A stretch of 55,726 nucleotides of DNA from Yinghuangia soli (GTDB lineage: Bacteria > Actinomycetota > Actinomycetes > Streptomycetales > Streptomycetaceae). Of this stretch, positions 39,875-48,050 are shown one piece after another. Location of the stretch: the NCBI RefSeq assembly GCF_021502675.1, contig NZ_JAKFHA010000006.1:288127-343852 (forward strand), in the 5' to 3' direction. The translations under genes and the position numbers were made by a program. The notes beneath the pieces are model-generated. The model made no database searches. It was not told where the DNA came from and worked only from the letters and a program-made list of their open reading frames with translations. Each line of letters opens with the position of its first letter. The first letter of the stretch is position 1.

Positions 39875-40693
39875 TCAGGACAGTCCTGCCCGATCCAGTA
39901 CGTACGCCAGCAACGGGCGGTACAGATGGGGCTGGACGTTGTCGTCGAGCGGCACCGCCACCTCGACCGTGCCCTCCTCGGCCCCCACGAAAAGTGCGGG
40001 GTCGTTGCAGTCCGCGAAGCCGATCGCGGACACGCCGGCCTGGCCCGCGCCGCCCGCCCAGCCGTGGTCGCCGACCACCAGGCCGGGCAGTCCGGCGCCG
40101 TTGTCGGCGAGCTCGGCGAGCATCGCGCGGATCGGGCGGGCCGAGTGCGTGTGCCGGGGTGTGCCGATGTCGTCGACCACCACGCCGACCCAGCTGCGGT
40201 AGTCGATGGACCGCGTCTTCGCGCCCTCCGAGGCGGGGGTCTGGTAGGTCCAGTCGCGGCCGGGGCGCAGGAGGGTACACCCGGCATCCTCGAGCGCGCG
40301 CGCCAGCGGGCGGTAGAAATCCAGGAGCCCGTCCGGGTGGCCGGTGGCGACCAGCACGGTCTCGCCGCGCTGCGCGGCGAGCGCGAGGCGGTCCGCGTAG
40401 GCGTCCAGTGCGGCGATCGTCAGGTCCGGGTCGATGGTGTCCTGGCCGTGGATGTGGCCCGGGTCCGCGACGACTCCGCAACGGCGGACCATCACCGCGA
40501 GCACCTCGTCCGGCGTCCAGGATCCGTCCGGTTCGAGGCCGAAGAGATAGCCGGGGTGGCGTTCGCTCATCAGCCGGAAGTGCCGCAGGTTGTTCTCGCG
40601 CGGCGTGGCCACGTCGCCCGCGATGCGGCTGCGCACCAGGTGGGCGCGCAGTTGCGGAGGATCGGGGACCTTCCCGTGGCCGACTGCCGTCAC
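39875..40693 (-). CDS. Phosphatase-like protein of actinobacteria
   Basis: A 272-residue soluble protein of a group annotated phosphatase in Streptomyces. Visible stretches are the N-terminal AHLVRSRIAGDVATPRENNLRHF (about 15-37), GVVADPGHIHGQDTIDPD (about 75-92), the nucleotide- or phosphate-binding-like VLVATGHPDGLLDFY (about 115-129) and PGLVVGDHGWAGGAGQAG (about 205-222). His- and Asp-rich loops (DPGHIHGQD, GDHGWAG) suggest metal binding, but I cannot match a defined catalytic motif. The GTG at 40693 has CAGG/GAGG before it; the frame runs open through acuC, which is a shadow. It follows acuC by 56 bases in the same direction. Confidence 0.75.
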   Translation of the reverse strand: MTAVGHGKVPDPPQLRAHLVRSRIAGDVATPRENNLRHFRLMSERHPGYLFGLEPDGSWTPDEVLAVMVRRCGVVADPGHIHGQDTIDPDLTIAALDAYADRLALAAQRGETVLVATGHPDGLLDFYRPLARALEDAGCTLLRPGRDWTYQTPASEGAKTRSIDYRSWVGVVVDDIGTPRHTHSARPIRAMLAELADNGAGLPGLVVGDHGWAGGAGQAGVSAIGFADCNDPALFVGAEEGTVEVAVPLDDNVQPHLYRPLLAYVLDRAGLS

Positions 40694-40749
40694 GTGCACC
40701 TGCCTCAGGTCAGATTCCAGCGTTCGAGTCCGGAGTTCGATCCGGTGCT

Positions 40750-41937
40750 TCAGATGTCGAACAGAGGGTCGAGTCCGTGCGCCGGGAAGACCGCCCGCCG
40801 GGTCGCGAGGACCGCCTGGTCGAGCCGGTCGGCCGGGTCGTAGCCGCCCGCGAACGGGCGGAAGACCGGGGTGCGGCCGTCGGTCATGCGGTACGGCCCC
40901 TGGTCGCCGGTCCGGATCCGGACCTGCTCGCGCCACTCGAACGGCAGCTCGGTCTCCGGGTCGATGGGCGCGTGCGCGGCCTCGGCGACCAGGTGCGTCC
41001 AGGTACGCGGCACCACGTCGGTCGCCGCGTAACCGCCGCCGCCGGTGGCGATCCAGCGGCCGCCGCAGAACCGGTGCGCGAGGTCGTGCAGGGCGACCTG
41101 GGCCAGGCGCTGCCCGTCCACGGTCATGCCGAGGTGCGCGAGCGGGTCCTCGATGTGCGTGTCGGCGCCGTGCTGGGTGACGATCGCGTCCGGCCGGAAG
41201 GCCTCGACCAGCGGCGGCACGACGGCGTGGAACGCGCGCAGCCAGCCGGCGTCCGCGATGCCGGGCGGCAGGGCGACGTTGACCGCGGTGCCCTCGGCGT
41301 CCGGGCCGCCGGTCTCGTCCGGGAACCCGGTGCCGGGGTAGAGGAAGCGCGGGCTCTCGTGCAGCGAAATGGTGAGCACGCGCGGGTCGTTCCAGAACGC
41401 GGTCTGCACGCCGTCGCCGTGGTGCACGTCGATGTCCACGTAGACGACGCGCTCGGCGCCGAGTTCGAGGAGCCGGGCGATGGCGAGCGCGGTGTCGTTG
41501 TAGACGCAGAACCCGGCCGCGGCGGACGGCATGGCGTGGTGCAGGCCGCCCGCGAAGTTGACCGCGTGCGGGGCGGCGCCGGACCAGACCGCGTCGGCGG
41601 CGGCCAGCGAGCCGCCCGCGATCAGGGCGGACACCTCGTGCATGTTCTTGAACGCCGGGGTGTCGTCGGTGCCGATGCCGCACGAGCCGTCCGCACACGA
41701 AGGATCGGCACCCGCGGCGCGGACCGCGGCGATGTAGTCGGCGGTATGCACGAGTTGCAGCTGCTCGTCGGTGGCGGCTGCCGGGGCGACGACGGCGAGG
41801 CCGTCGGCTCGGTCCAGCCCGTAGGCGCGCACCAGGTCGATGGTGAGCTGCAGGCGGATCGGCTTCATCGGGTGCCAGGCACCGAAGTCGTAGCCGGTCA
41901 TCCGGTCGTCCCACAGGAGTTGCACAGCCTGGCTCAC
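40750..41937 (-). CDS. acuC: AcuC-type acetoin utilisation deacetylase (class I HDAC family)
   Basis: A 395-residue zinc-dependent deacetylase of the class I histone deacetylase fold. The active-site pair is His133-His134 (GGLHHAMPS). Metal ligands are Asp170 and His172 in VDIDVHHGDGVQ plus a later Asp in QHGADTHIEDPL. A catalytic Tyr is expected in ATGGGGYAATDV (about 300). In Bacillus AcuC deacetylates acetyl-CoA synthetase; protein lysine deacetylation is the likely role here. The GTG at 41937 overlaps the stop of a 23-codon mini-ORF (GTGA), and GAGGTGG precedes it. It is part of a leftward row after the MFS gene. Confidence 0.93.
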   Translation of the reverse strand: MSQAVQLLWDDRMTGYDFGAWHPMKPIRLQLTIDLVRAYGLDRADGLAVVAPAAATDEQLQLVHTADYIAAVRAAGADPSCADGSCGIGTDDTPAFKNMHEVSALIAGGSLAAADAVWSGAAPHAVNFAGGLHHAMPSAAAGFCVYNDTALAIARLLELGAERVVYVDIDVHHGDGVQTAFWNDPRVLTISLHESPRFLYPGTGFPDETGGPDAEGTAVNVALPPGIADAGWLRAFHAVVPPLVEAFRPDAIVTQHGADTHIEDPLAHLGMTVDGQRLAQVALHDLAHRFCGGRWIATGGGGYAATDVVPRTWTHLVAEAAHAPIDPETELPFEWREQVRIRTGDQGPYRMTDGRTPVFRPFAGGYDPADRLDQAVLATRRAVFPAHGLDPLFDI

Positions 41938-42005
41938 GCTGCCACCTCGCTTTGCCGGGCCCGGCGTTCGCCGAACGCGTCCCTCCTGCTGGTTCGCTCG
42001 CTCAC
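41934..42005 (-). CDS. 23-residue mini-ORF ending on the acuC start codon
   Basis: GTG at 42005, stop TGA at 41936-41934 sharing GTGA with acuC. The peptide starts MSER, has RRDAFGERRARQ in the centre and ends in Val-Ala-Ala. Both the peptide and the DNA (TGAGCGAGCG at the start, AGCGAGGTG before the next gene) match the mini-ORF before hemA. It begins ten bases after the MFS stop, so it links MFS and acuC in one transcript. The function is unknown; coupling or leader-type control is inferred. Confidence 0.5.
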   Translation of the reverse strand: MSERTSRRDAFGERRARQSEVAA

Positions 42006-42015
42006 GATCAGGAGG

Positions 42016-43263
42016 CTACCGGTCGCGCACCGTCTCCCGGCTGTTGCCGTGACCGGCTTCACCCTGCGGCGCGAACGCGCGCGCCAGGGGCAGCACGGCG
42101 AGCACCAGCACGAGGGGCAGGGCCATCGCGGCCCGGAAGCCGGCCAGGTCGCCGACCACCCCGACGAGCGGCGTGCCGATCAGGAAGCCGGCGTAGTTGA
42201 AGAGGTTGAGGCGGGCGATGGCAGTGTCGGGGTCGTGCGGGCTGGTCGCCGCGCCGGCCGCGAAGGTCTGCGGGACGAGGACGCAGATGCCCAGGCCGAG
42301 AACCGTGAAGCCGGCCAGGGCCACCGCGGCGCCGGGGGCGGCGACCACGACGGCGAAGCCGGCCGCGGCGGTGAGCGCGCCGGCGCGGACCACCGGGAGG
42401 GCGCCCCAGCGGCGTACGCCCAGGTCGCCGATGCTGCGGCCGACCAGTGCGGTGACCATGTAGACGAGGTACGGCAGGGCCGTGTTGTCGTCCATGTGCT
42501 GCACGTCCTCGGCGTACACCGCGCCCCAGCTGGAGACCGCGGAGTCGCCGATGTAGACGAACGTCATGACCGCGCACAGCGGCAGGATCGTGCGCCACGG
42601 CACAGCCGCCGCGGCCCCCGGCGCGTCGACGGCGGGGCGTTCGGGGCGGGTGGGCAGGTAGCGCCGGCCGATCAGGAACGCGGCGGGTGCGGTGATCGCC
42701 GCGCTGATCGCGTACATGACGACCAGGGCGATCTCTTTGTGGTCCGCGAAGGTGGCCAGCCCGGCGCCCGCGATGCCGCCGAGGCTCCAGGCGGCGTGGA
42801 AGCCGTTCATGACGCTGCGGCCCTGCCGGGCCTGGATGCCCACGGCCTGCATGTTCATGGTGGCGTCGACGGCGCCGAGTGCGAGGCCGAACAGCACCAG
42901 CACGGCCGCGAGTTGCCAGACCTGGTCGCCGGCGCCGACACCGATCACGGACGCACACACCACCGGCTGGGCGATGCGCAGCACGTGGTGGCTGCCGTAG
43001 CGGGCGGCGAGCTTCTCGGCGGCCGCGCTGCCGAGACCGGCAATGATCGGTACCAGCGAGAGGACGAGGGTGAGGCCGCCGTCGCCGAGTCCGTAGCGGT
43101 CCTGGATCGCCGGGACCCGGGTGACCAGCACCGCGAACGAGGCGCCCTGGATGAGGAAGCAGGCCAGTACGGCGAGCCTGGCGCGGCGGACGGCGCCGTC
43201 GTCCGGCCGCCCGGGTATCGGGGCGGCGGCTCCGGCGGAGTCCTGAGGTTCGGTGGCCTGCAT
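42016..43263 (-). CDS. MFS transporter
   Basis: A 415-residue major facilitator with twelve predicted helices in two halves (about 27-200 and 222-400) separated by a Pro/Ala-rich loop near 205. Helices include LAVLACFLIQGASFAVLVTR, GGLTLVLSLVPIIAGLGSAA and AVVLVLFGLALGAVDATMNMQAV. The DATMN motif and the GRSVMNGFHAAWSLGG loop resemble fucose-permease/YbjJ-type carriers. The substrate is unknown. The ATG at 43263 is preferred to an upstream one at 43293; TAACGT lies eight bases before it, suggesting a leaderless start. It is the first gene of the row MFS, mini-ORF, acuC, phosphatase-like. Confidence 0.9.
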   Translation of the reverse strand: MQATEPQDSAGAAAPIPGRPDDGAVRRARLAVLACFLIQGASFAVLVTRVPAIQDRYGLGDGGLTLVLSLVPIIAGLGSAAAEKLAARYGSHHVLRIAQPVVCASVIGVGAGDQVWQLAAVLVLFGLALGAVDATMNMQAVGIQARQGRSVMNGFHAAWSLGGIAGAGLATFADHKEIALVVMYAISAAITAPAAFLIGRRYLPTRPERPAVDAPGAAAAVPWRTILPLCAVMTFVYIGDSAVSSWGAVYAEDVQHMDDNTALPYLVYMVTALVGRSIGDLGVRRWGALPVVRAGALTAAAGFAVVVAAPGAAVALAGFTVLGLGICVLVPQTFAAGAATSPHDPDTAIARLNLFNYAGFLIGTPLVGVVGDLAGFRAAMALPLVLVLAVLPLARAFAPQGEAGHGNSRETVRDR

Positions 43264-43347
43264 GGGCCGGGACGTTACTGGCGGGTTCGGCAACTGACGA
43301 GAGGTGCGGACGATCTTTTGCCGGACCGTGGTGCAGCGGTCCCGCCC

Positions 43348-43370
43348 CGCCCCGGATCGTGCCCGGGGCG
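43348..43370 (-). terminator. Terminator of the HAD-proC-putA-like operon
   Basis: 8-bp arms CGCCCCGG / CCGGGGCG with a 7-base loop, about 40 bases after the HAD stop codon. Short GGGTCGGTTCG tandem copies (about 43381-43408) lie between stop and stem. Confidence 0.65.
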
Positions 43371-43410
43371 GAGTCGGGTCGGGGTCGGTTCGGGGTCGGT
43401 TCGGGGTGTC

Positions 43411-44106
43411 TCAGCCGGTGCCGAGGAGCAGGTCGCGGATGTCCGCCATGCGCGCCGCCTGCGCGGTGGCGTCGGCGACGCGGTCGGGCGGGGTCATGGC
43501 GGTGTACGCGTAGACCCGCATGCCCGCGGCGCGGGCGGCGGCCACGCCGAGGGGGCTGTCCTCGACGACCGCGCAGTCCTTCGGCGCGGCGCCCATCTTG
43601 GCGGCGGCGAGCAGGAACAGGTCGGGGGCGGGCTTGCCGTGCGCGACATCCTGGCTGCTGAAGATCGCCGCGTCGGGGAAGCGGTCCAGCAGGCCGGTCT
43701 TCCCCAGCGTGAGGCGGATGCGCTCGTGGGTGCCGGACGAGGCGACGCAGAACGGCACCCCGGCGGCGGTCAGCGCGTCGAGCAGGCCGGCGACGCCGTC
43801 CACGGCGGTGAGCTCGGCGCGGAAGGCCGCGAACACGCGTTCGTGGTACTCGTCCTCGAAGTCGGCCGGGAGTTCGAGGCCGTGCCGTTCCCGGTTGAGG
43901 TCGCGCACGCGCTTCATGGACCCGCCCATGTAGTCGCGGATCGCGTCCTCGGTCGAGGTCGGGACGCCGTACCCGGTGAGCAGTTCGCCGAGGACCGCGT
44001 TGGCGAGGCGCTCGCTGTCCACGAGCACGCCGTCGTTGTCGAAGACCACCAGGCCGGGGCGCGGGCTCGCGCCCCGGCTCGCTGCCTGGCCCTCTGCCTG
44101 GCTCAC
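43411..44106 (-). CDS. HAD-superfamily hydrolase (beta-phosphoglucomutase/phosphatase type)
   Basis: A 231-residue HAD hydrolase. Motif I is VVFDNDGVLVDSE (about 21-33, nucleophile Asp), motif II VPFCVASSGTH (about 118), motif III Lys in AHGKPAPDLFLLAA (about 155) and motif IV CAVVEDSPLGVAAARAAG (about 175-192). A helical cap sits between motifs I and II. This is the phosphoglycolate phosphatase/beta-phosphoglucomutase branch, with small sugar or alcohol phosphates as usual substrates. The GTG at 44106 overlaps the proC stop (GTGA), so it is translated together with proC; a role in cleaning up a metabolite is a guess. Confidence 0.9.
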   Translation of the reverse strand: MSQAEGQAASRGASPRPGLVVFDNDGVLVDSERLANAVLGELLTGYGVPTSTEDAIRDYMGGSMKRVRDLNRERHGLELPADFEDEYHERVFAAFRAELTAVDGVAGLLDALTAAGVPFCVASSGTHERIRLTLGKTGLLDRFPDAAIFSSQDVAHGKPAPDLFLLAAAKMGAAPKDCAVVEDSPLGVAAARAAGMRVYAYTAMTPPDRVADATAQAARMADIRDLLLGTG

Positions 44107-44912
44107 TGCATGCCCTTCGCGAGCTCCTTGGAGCGGTTGGCGGCCGCTTCGAGGGCGGCGAGCAGGGCCGCGCGGACGCCGTGGTTCTCGAGTTCGCGGA
44201 TGGCCGCGATGGTGGTGCCGGCCGGCGAGGTGACCGCCTCGCGGAGCAGCGCCGGGTGCTCGCCGGAGTCGCGCAGCATGACGGACGCGCCGACAGCGGC
44301 CTGCACGATGAGGTCGTGGGCGGCGGCGCGCGGCAAGCCGAGCAGGATGCCGGCGTCGGTCATGGCCTCGACGAGGAGGTAGAAGTACGCGGGTCCGGAG
44401 CCGGACAGGGCGGTGACCGCGTCCTGCTGCTTCTCCGGGACGCGGATGGTCTTGCCGACGCCCTGGAAGATCTCCTCGGTGCGCTTGAGGTGTTCCTCGG
44501 TCGCGTGGGCGCCCGCCGAGATGGCGCTCATGGCCTCGTCGACCAGGGCCGGGGTGTTGGTCATGACGCGGACGACCGCGGTGCCGGGCGCGAGGCGGGC
44601 CTCGATGAACGCGGTGGGCACGCCCGCGGCGCCGGAGACGACGAGCCGGTCGGCGGGGATGTGCGCGCCGAACTCGTCGAGCAGGGCGCCCATGTCCTGC
44701 GGCTTGACGGTGAGGATGAGGGTGTCGGCGGCCTTGGCGGCCTCCGCATTGGTGACCGCCTCGATGCCGTAGCGGTCGTGGAGTTCCTTGGCGCGCTCGG
44801 CCCGCCGCGCGGTGACCAGGAGGTCGCCGGGGCGCTTGCCGCCGCGCAGCATGCCGGACAACAGGGCCTCGCCGATCTTGCCGGCGCCGATCACCGCGAC
44901 CCGCTGGGTCAT
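44103..44912 (-). CDS. proC: Pyrroline-5-carboxylate reductase
   Basis: A 269-residue enzyme for the last step of proline synthesis, reducing pyrroline-5-carboxylate with NAD(P)H. The Rossmann motif VAVIGAGKIGEALLSGML is at 5-22, TVKPQDMGALLDE near 70, and the substrate-binding signature ALSGSGPAYFYLLVEAMTDAG near 165-185, followed by TSPAGTTIAAIREL. Length is typical. GAGGTGG precedes the ATG. It is flanked by proline dehydrogenase (84 bases upstream) and a coupled HAD gene downstream. The position next to the PPX/isomerase group matches Rv0500 in mycobacteria. Confidence 0.95.
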   Translation of the reverse strand: MTQRVAVIGAGKIGEALLSGMLRGGKRPGDLLVTARRAERAKELHDRYGIEAVTNAEAAKAADTLILTVKPQDMGALLDEFGAHIPADRLVVSGAAGVPTAFIEARLAPGTAVVRVMTNTPALVDEAMSAISAGAHATEEHLKRTEEIFQGVGKTIRVPEKQQDAVTALSGSGPAYFYLLVEAMTDAGILLGLPRAAAHDLIVQAAVGASVMLRDSGEHPALLREAVTSPAGTTIAAIRELENHGVRAALLAALEAAANRSKELAKGMQ

Positions 44913-44996
44913 GGCATCCACCTCGTGCTTCCAAGTGCTTCTGGCCGTCGTGCCCGCGCGCCTTTGTGCAGGCACGTCTTCCGGCGCGCGGCCGGG

Positions 44997-45923
44997 TCAC
45001 TTCTTGGTGGCCAGCGAGCGCAGGAAGAACGTCATGTTGGCGGGTCGCTCGGCCAGTCGGCGCATGAGGTACCCGTACCACTGGTCACCGTACGGTACGT
45101 AGACCCGGACCCTCTCCCCCTGGGCGGCCAGGCGGGTCTGCTCGGCGGGGCGGACGCCGTAGAGCATCTGGTACTCGTAGGTGCCCGGTTCGCGCCGGTT
45201 GCGGGCTGCGAGCATGCCGGTGAGCTCGATGAGCCGCGGGTCGTGGGTGGCGGCCATGGGGTAGCCGGGGCCGGCCATGAGGATCTTGAGGCAGCGCACG
45301 TAGTTGCGGTCGACATCGGCGCGGTCGGTGAAGGCGACCGAGGCCGGTTCGTCGTAGGCGCCTTTGCAGAGCCGGACGCGCGATCCAGGGGCGGCGAGGT
45401 CGCGGCAGTCGGCTTCGGTGCGCCGCAGGTAGGCCTGCAGGACGGCGCCCACCCAGGGGTAGTCGGCGCGCAGCAGGTGCAGCACGGCGAGGGTGGCGTC
45501 GGTAGTGGTGTGGTCCTCCATGTCGAGGGTGACCGTGGTGCCGGCCGTCTTGGCGGCCTCGCAGATCGCGCGGGCGTGGTCGAGCGCGACGTCGGCGCCG
45601 TCCGGGAGGTGGCGGCCGATCGCGGAGAGTTTGACGGAGACTTCGGCGCGGCCGGCCAGTCCGGCGTCGTCGAGGCGGCGGAGGAGTTCGACGTAGGCGT
45701 CCCGGGTGGCGCGCGCCTGCCCGGGGTCGCGGGTGTCCTCGCCGAGGTGGTCGATGCTGGCGTACAGGCCCTGGGTGCCGAGGTGTTCGGCGGCCCGGAC
45801 GGCGTCGAAGGCGCGTTCGCCGGCCACGAAGCGGTGCACCAGCGTGCGGGTCACGGGGGCCGTCTCGACCAGGTTCTTGACCTTGTCGCTTCGGGACACG
45901 GAAAGCAGGGCCTGGCGCAGCAC
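44997..45923 (-). CDS. Proline dehydrogenase (monofunctional PutA-type domain)
   Basis: A 308-residue FAD-dependent proline dehydrogenase, which oxidises proline to pyrroline-5-carboxylate at the membrane. The beta/alpha barrel is seen from about 60 onward, with EVSVKLSAIG (about 96), VTLDMEDHTTTDATL (about 132), VLQAYLRRTEAD and RVRLCKGAYDEP (about 185), and the C-terminal signature MRRLAERPANMTFFLRSL, where RR-x-x-E-x-x-x-N binds the substrate carboxylate. The GTG at 45923 follows GAGG. It lies directly before proC on the same strand, so opposing proline enzymes share a row. Confidence 0.93.
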   Translation of the reverse strand: MLRQALLSVSRSDKVKNLVETAPVTRTLVHRFVAGERAFDAVRAAEHLGTQGLYASIDHLGEDTRDPGQARATRDAYVELLRRLDDAGLAGRAEVSVKLSAIGRHLPDGADVALDHARAICEAAKTAGTTVTLDMEDHTTTDATLAVLHLLRADYPWVGAVLQAYLRRTEADCRDLAAPGSRVRLCKGAYDEPASVAFTDRADVDRNYVRCLKILMAGPGYPMAATHDPRLIELTGMLAARNRREPGTYEYQMLYGVRPAEQTRLAAQGERVRVYVPYGDQWYGYLMRRLAERPANMTFFLRSLATKK

Positions 45924-46068
45924 GGATGCCTCGTTTCACGGCTTCGCGGCACGCCCCGCCGGAGAGCGGGACGGCGGACGCAGGAGCCTTTGCGACCCCT
46001 GCGTCCACATTACGTCCGCTACTGTCCGTTTTGCCGGGAGCCGGAAGTGTGAACCCGGGTGCGTGCGG

Positions 46069-47916
46069 TCAGCTCTTGAGCCACCCGGGGGCGGGCAGCA
46101 GCAGCTCGACGTTGCGGTCCCCCGCGGCGCCGCGCTTGCCGTCCTCCGCGGGGTCCTTGCGGTCGCGCTCCTGCCAGTCGTTGGCGGCCAGCTCGCGGGA
46201 GAGGGCGGCCAGCGCGATCGGGTCGTCGAGGCGGCCGCTGTTGGACGGCGGTGCCGCGCTGTCGACGATGGTGCCGAACACCGACAGCGTGCCGTCCTTG
46301 TTGTCGGCGATCTCGACGATGCGGGCCTGCTGGGGCCAGTCGATGTGCGCCGCGGTGTTGACCTCCCAGAAGCCGCCGGGGGCGGCGGCGCCCGCCGGGC
46401 GGGGGTGCGGCCGGACCGCGTTGCGGTGCGAGTGGCCGTTGACCCACGCGACGACGTTCGGGAAGCGCAGCAGCAGCTCGACGAGCTTGGGGCCGAGCAC
46501 GCGGTCCTGGCCGTTGGGGTTGTCCATCGAGGTGGACGTGTGGTGGCTGAACAGCACGAAGAGCTTGTCCGGGGCGGCGTTCTGGACTTCCTTGCCGTCC
46601 GGGCCGAGGTAGCGCGAGCTGCCCGCCTTCAGCTGGCTCTCTATCCAGGCGAACTGCTCGGCGTCCAGGGAGCCTTCGGAGCCGCCGGCCTGGTTGACGG
46701 TGTCCATGGTCAGGCACCGCACCGGGCCGTGGTCGACCGCGTAGTACGCGGTGCCCTTGGCCTTGTTGTCCTCGGTGAAGCCGTGGCCTTCCGGCTTGCT
46801 CGCGGTGCGGAAGTGCTCCTTGATCATGTCGGCGCGCGTCACCGGGCGGCGGTCCGGGTCCGCGCTGACCGGGCGGGACGGCCCGGACAGCAGGGTCTGC
46901 ACGGCCTGCTGGTTGCCGGACTGGACCTGGGCGAGCAGCGCGAGCACGTTGGCGCCGGGCGCCATCCCGATCACCTTGGTGCTGCCGACCGCGGCCTTGG
47001 CGATCGCCTCGCCGGGCAGCAGGTTGCCCTGCGCGAGGCCGTCGTGGTTGCCGTACGCGGTGTACCAGGGGGTCTTCAGGCCGCTGGCCTTGAACGGCTT
47101 GCGGGCCGCGTCCAGCAGGCCGGGGGCGGTCGGGAAGCCGTACTTGGCGCGCGGCCAGTCGTCCGCCGCGCCGGGCGGCGTGCCGTCCGGGTGCCAGTAG
47201 CGCTCGTCGTACGAGATCTGGTCGGCGACGCCCTCGTACTTGGTCTTGTCGCCCGAGTCCGGGGTGATCTGCTGACCGTCCAGCAGGTCGATGTACCAGC
47301 GCAGTTCGTTGTACTGGCAGTTGTCGGTGTTGTCGCCGGTGACGATCGTGAAGGCCACCGGGCCACCGGTCGCCGGGCCCTTCTCGATCTTGTTGACCGC
47401 TTGCACCATGGCCTCGCCGACCTGGGCGGACATCATCTCCTGGGCCCGGTAGGCCCCCTCGACCGGCAGCACCGACGCGAACGGCTCGCCCGGGTCCCGG
47501 TTGCGGTCCAGGAACTCGACGCGGGCCGGCGACTGGCAGTCCAGGATGTGCAGGTCGGAGAGCTGCGTGAAGGCCAGGACCGGCTTGCGGGCCGCGGCGC
47601 GCGTCTTCGCGGCGGCCTCGTCGCCGCCCTTGCCGCCGACCAGTTCGGTGCGCACGATGTACGGCTCGCCGGGCCCCTCGACCACCTTGCGGTAGCCGCC
47701 CGCCCCCGGGGCGGCCAGCACGAGGGTCTTCTCGACCGTGGTGGACCAGGCGTTCGGCGCGAGCGGCGGACCGGTCGGCTGCCCCGGAGCCGGCTTGCCG
47801 CTCTCGGTGGCCTTCGGCTCCTTCGGGTCGTCGTCGTCCGAGCAGCCGCTGAGCACCACGCCGCCTACGGTCGCAGCGCCCGCATATCGCAGGACTTCCC
47901 GCCGACTCACACCCAT
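46069..47916 (-). CDS. Tat-exported metallophosphoesterase lipoprotein
   Basis: A 615-residue secreted phosphoesterase. The N-terminus [22 protein letters not shown] carries a twin-arginine signal and a lipobox (VLSGC, Cys near 25), so a Tat-exported lipoprotein is likely. The metal-binding motifs come in order: [12 protein letters not shown] (about 115), [10 protein letters not shown] (about 190), AYGNHDGL (about 290), FSHHTS (about 455) and WVNGHSHRN (about 490). The layout matches the actinobacterial metallophosphoesterase family known as TIGR03767. Its outer-surface substrate, perhaps a nucleotide or phosphodiester, is unknown. It is divergent from the kinase gene; AGATGGGT surrounds the ATG with no strong Shine-Dalgarno sequence. 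Confidence 0.9.
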   Translation of the reverse strand: MGVSRREVLRYAGAATVGGVVLSGCSDDDDPKEPKATESGKPAPGQPTGPPLAPNAWSTTVEKTLVLAAPGAGGYRKVVEGPGEPYIVRTELVGGKGGDEAAAKTRAAARKPVLAFTQLSDLHILDCQSPARVEFLDRNRDPGEPFASVLPVEGAYRAQEMMSAQVGEAMVQAVNKIEKGPATGGPVAFTIVTGDNTDNCQYNELRWYIDLLDGQQITPDSGDKTKYEGVADQISYDERYWHPDGTPPGAADDWPRAKYGFPTAPGLLDAARKPFKASGLKTPWYTAYGNHDGLAQGNLLPGEAIAKAAVGSTKVIGMAPGANVLALLAQVQSGNQQAVQTLLSGPSRPVSADPDRRPVTRADMIKEHFRTASKPEGHGFTEDNKAKGTAYYAVDHGPVRCLTMDTVNQAGGSEGSLDAEQFAWIESQLKAGSSRYLGPDGKEVQNAAPDKLFVLFSHHTSTSMDNPNGQDRVLGPKLVELLLRFPNVVAWVNGHSHRNAVRPHPRPAGAAAPGGFWEVNTAAHIDWPQQARIVEIADNKDGTLSVFGTIVDSAAPPSNSGRLDDPIALAALSRELAANDWQERDRKDPAEDGKRGAAGDRNVELLLPAPGWLKS

Positions 47917-48050
47917 CTCGCGGCCTCCCCAGTCGTTTCGTCCGTGTGTGGCCGGTTGACGCTACTGGTGCGTAGGGGGCCTTGCAAGGCAACCGCGGCA
48001 CCCGGCCCGGTCCCGGCCCTTATGCTGCGGTCGCGGGGGGGTGGACGCGG

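Noticed and set aside
40694-41914. Phosphatase-like frame continuing upstream, as if fused to acuC.
   Set aside because: The continuation is a different frame through acuC and does not look like a protein. The GTG at 40693 starts a normal chain.
39994-44382. A very long rightward open frame of more than 1400 codons.
   Set aside because: It lies antisense to the phosphatase-like, acuC, MFS and HAD genes, is made of Arg/Gly/Ala-rich low-complexity residues and matches no family. It is a GC-skew shadow.
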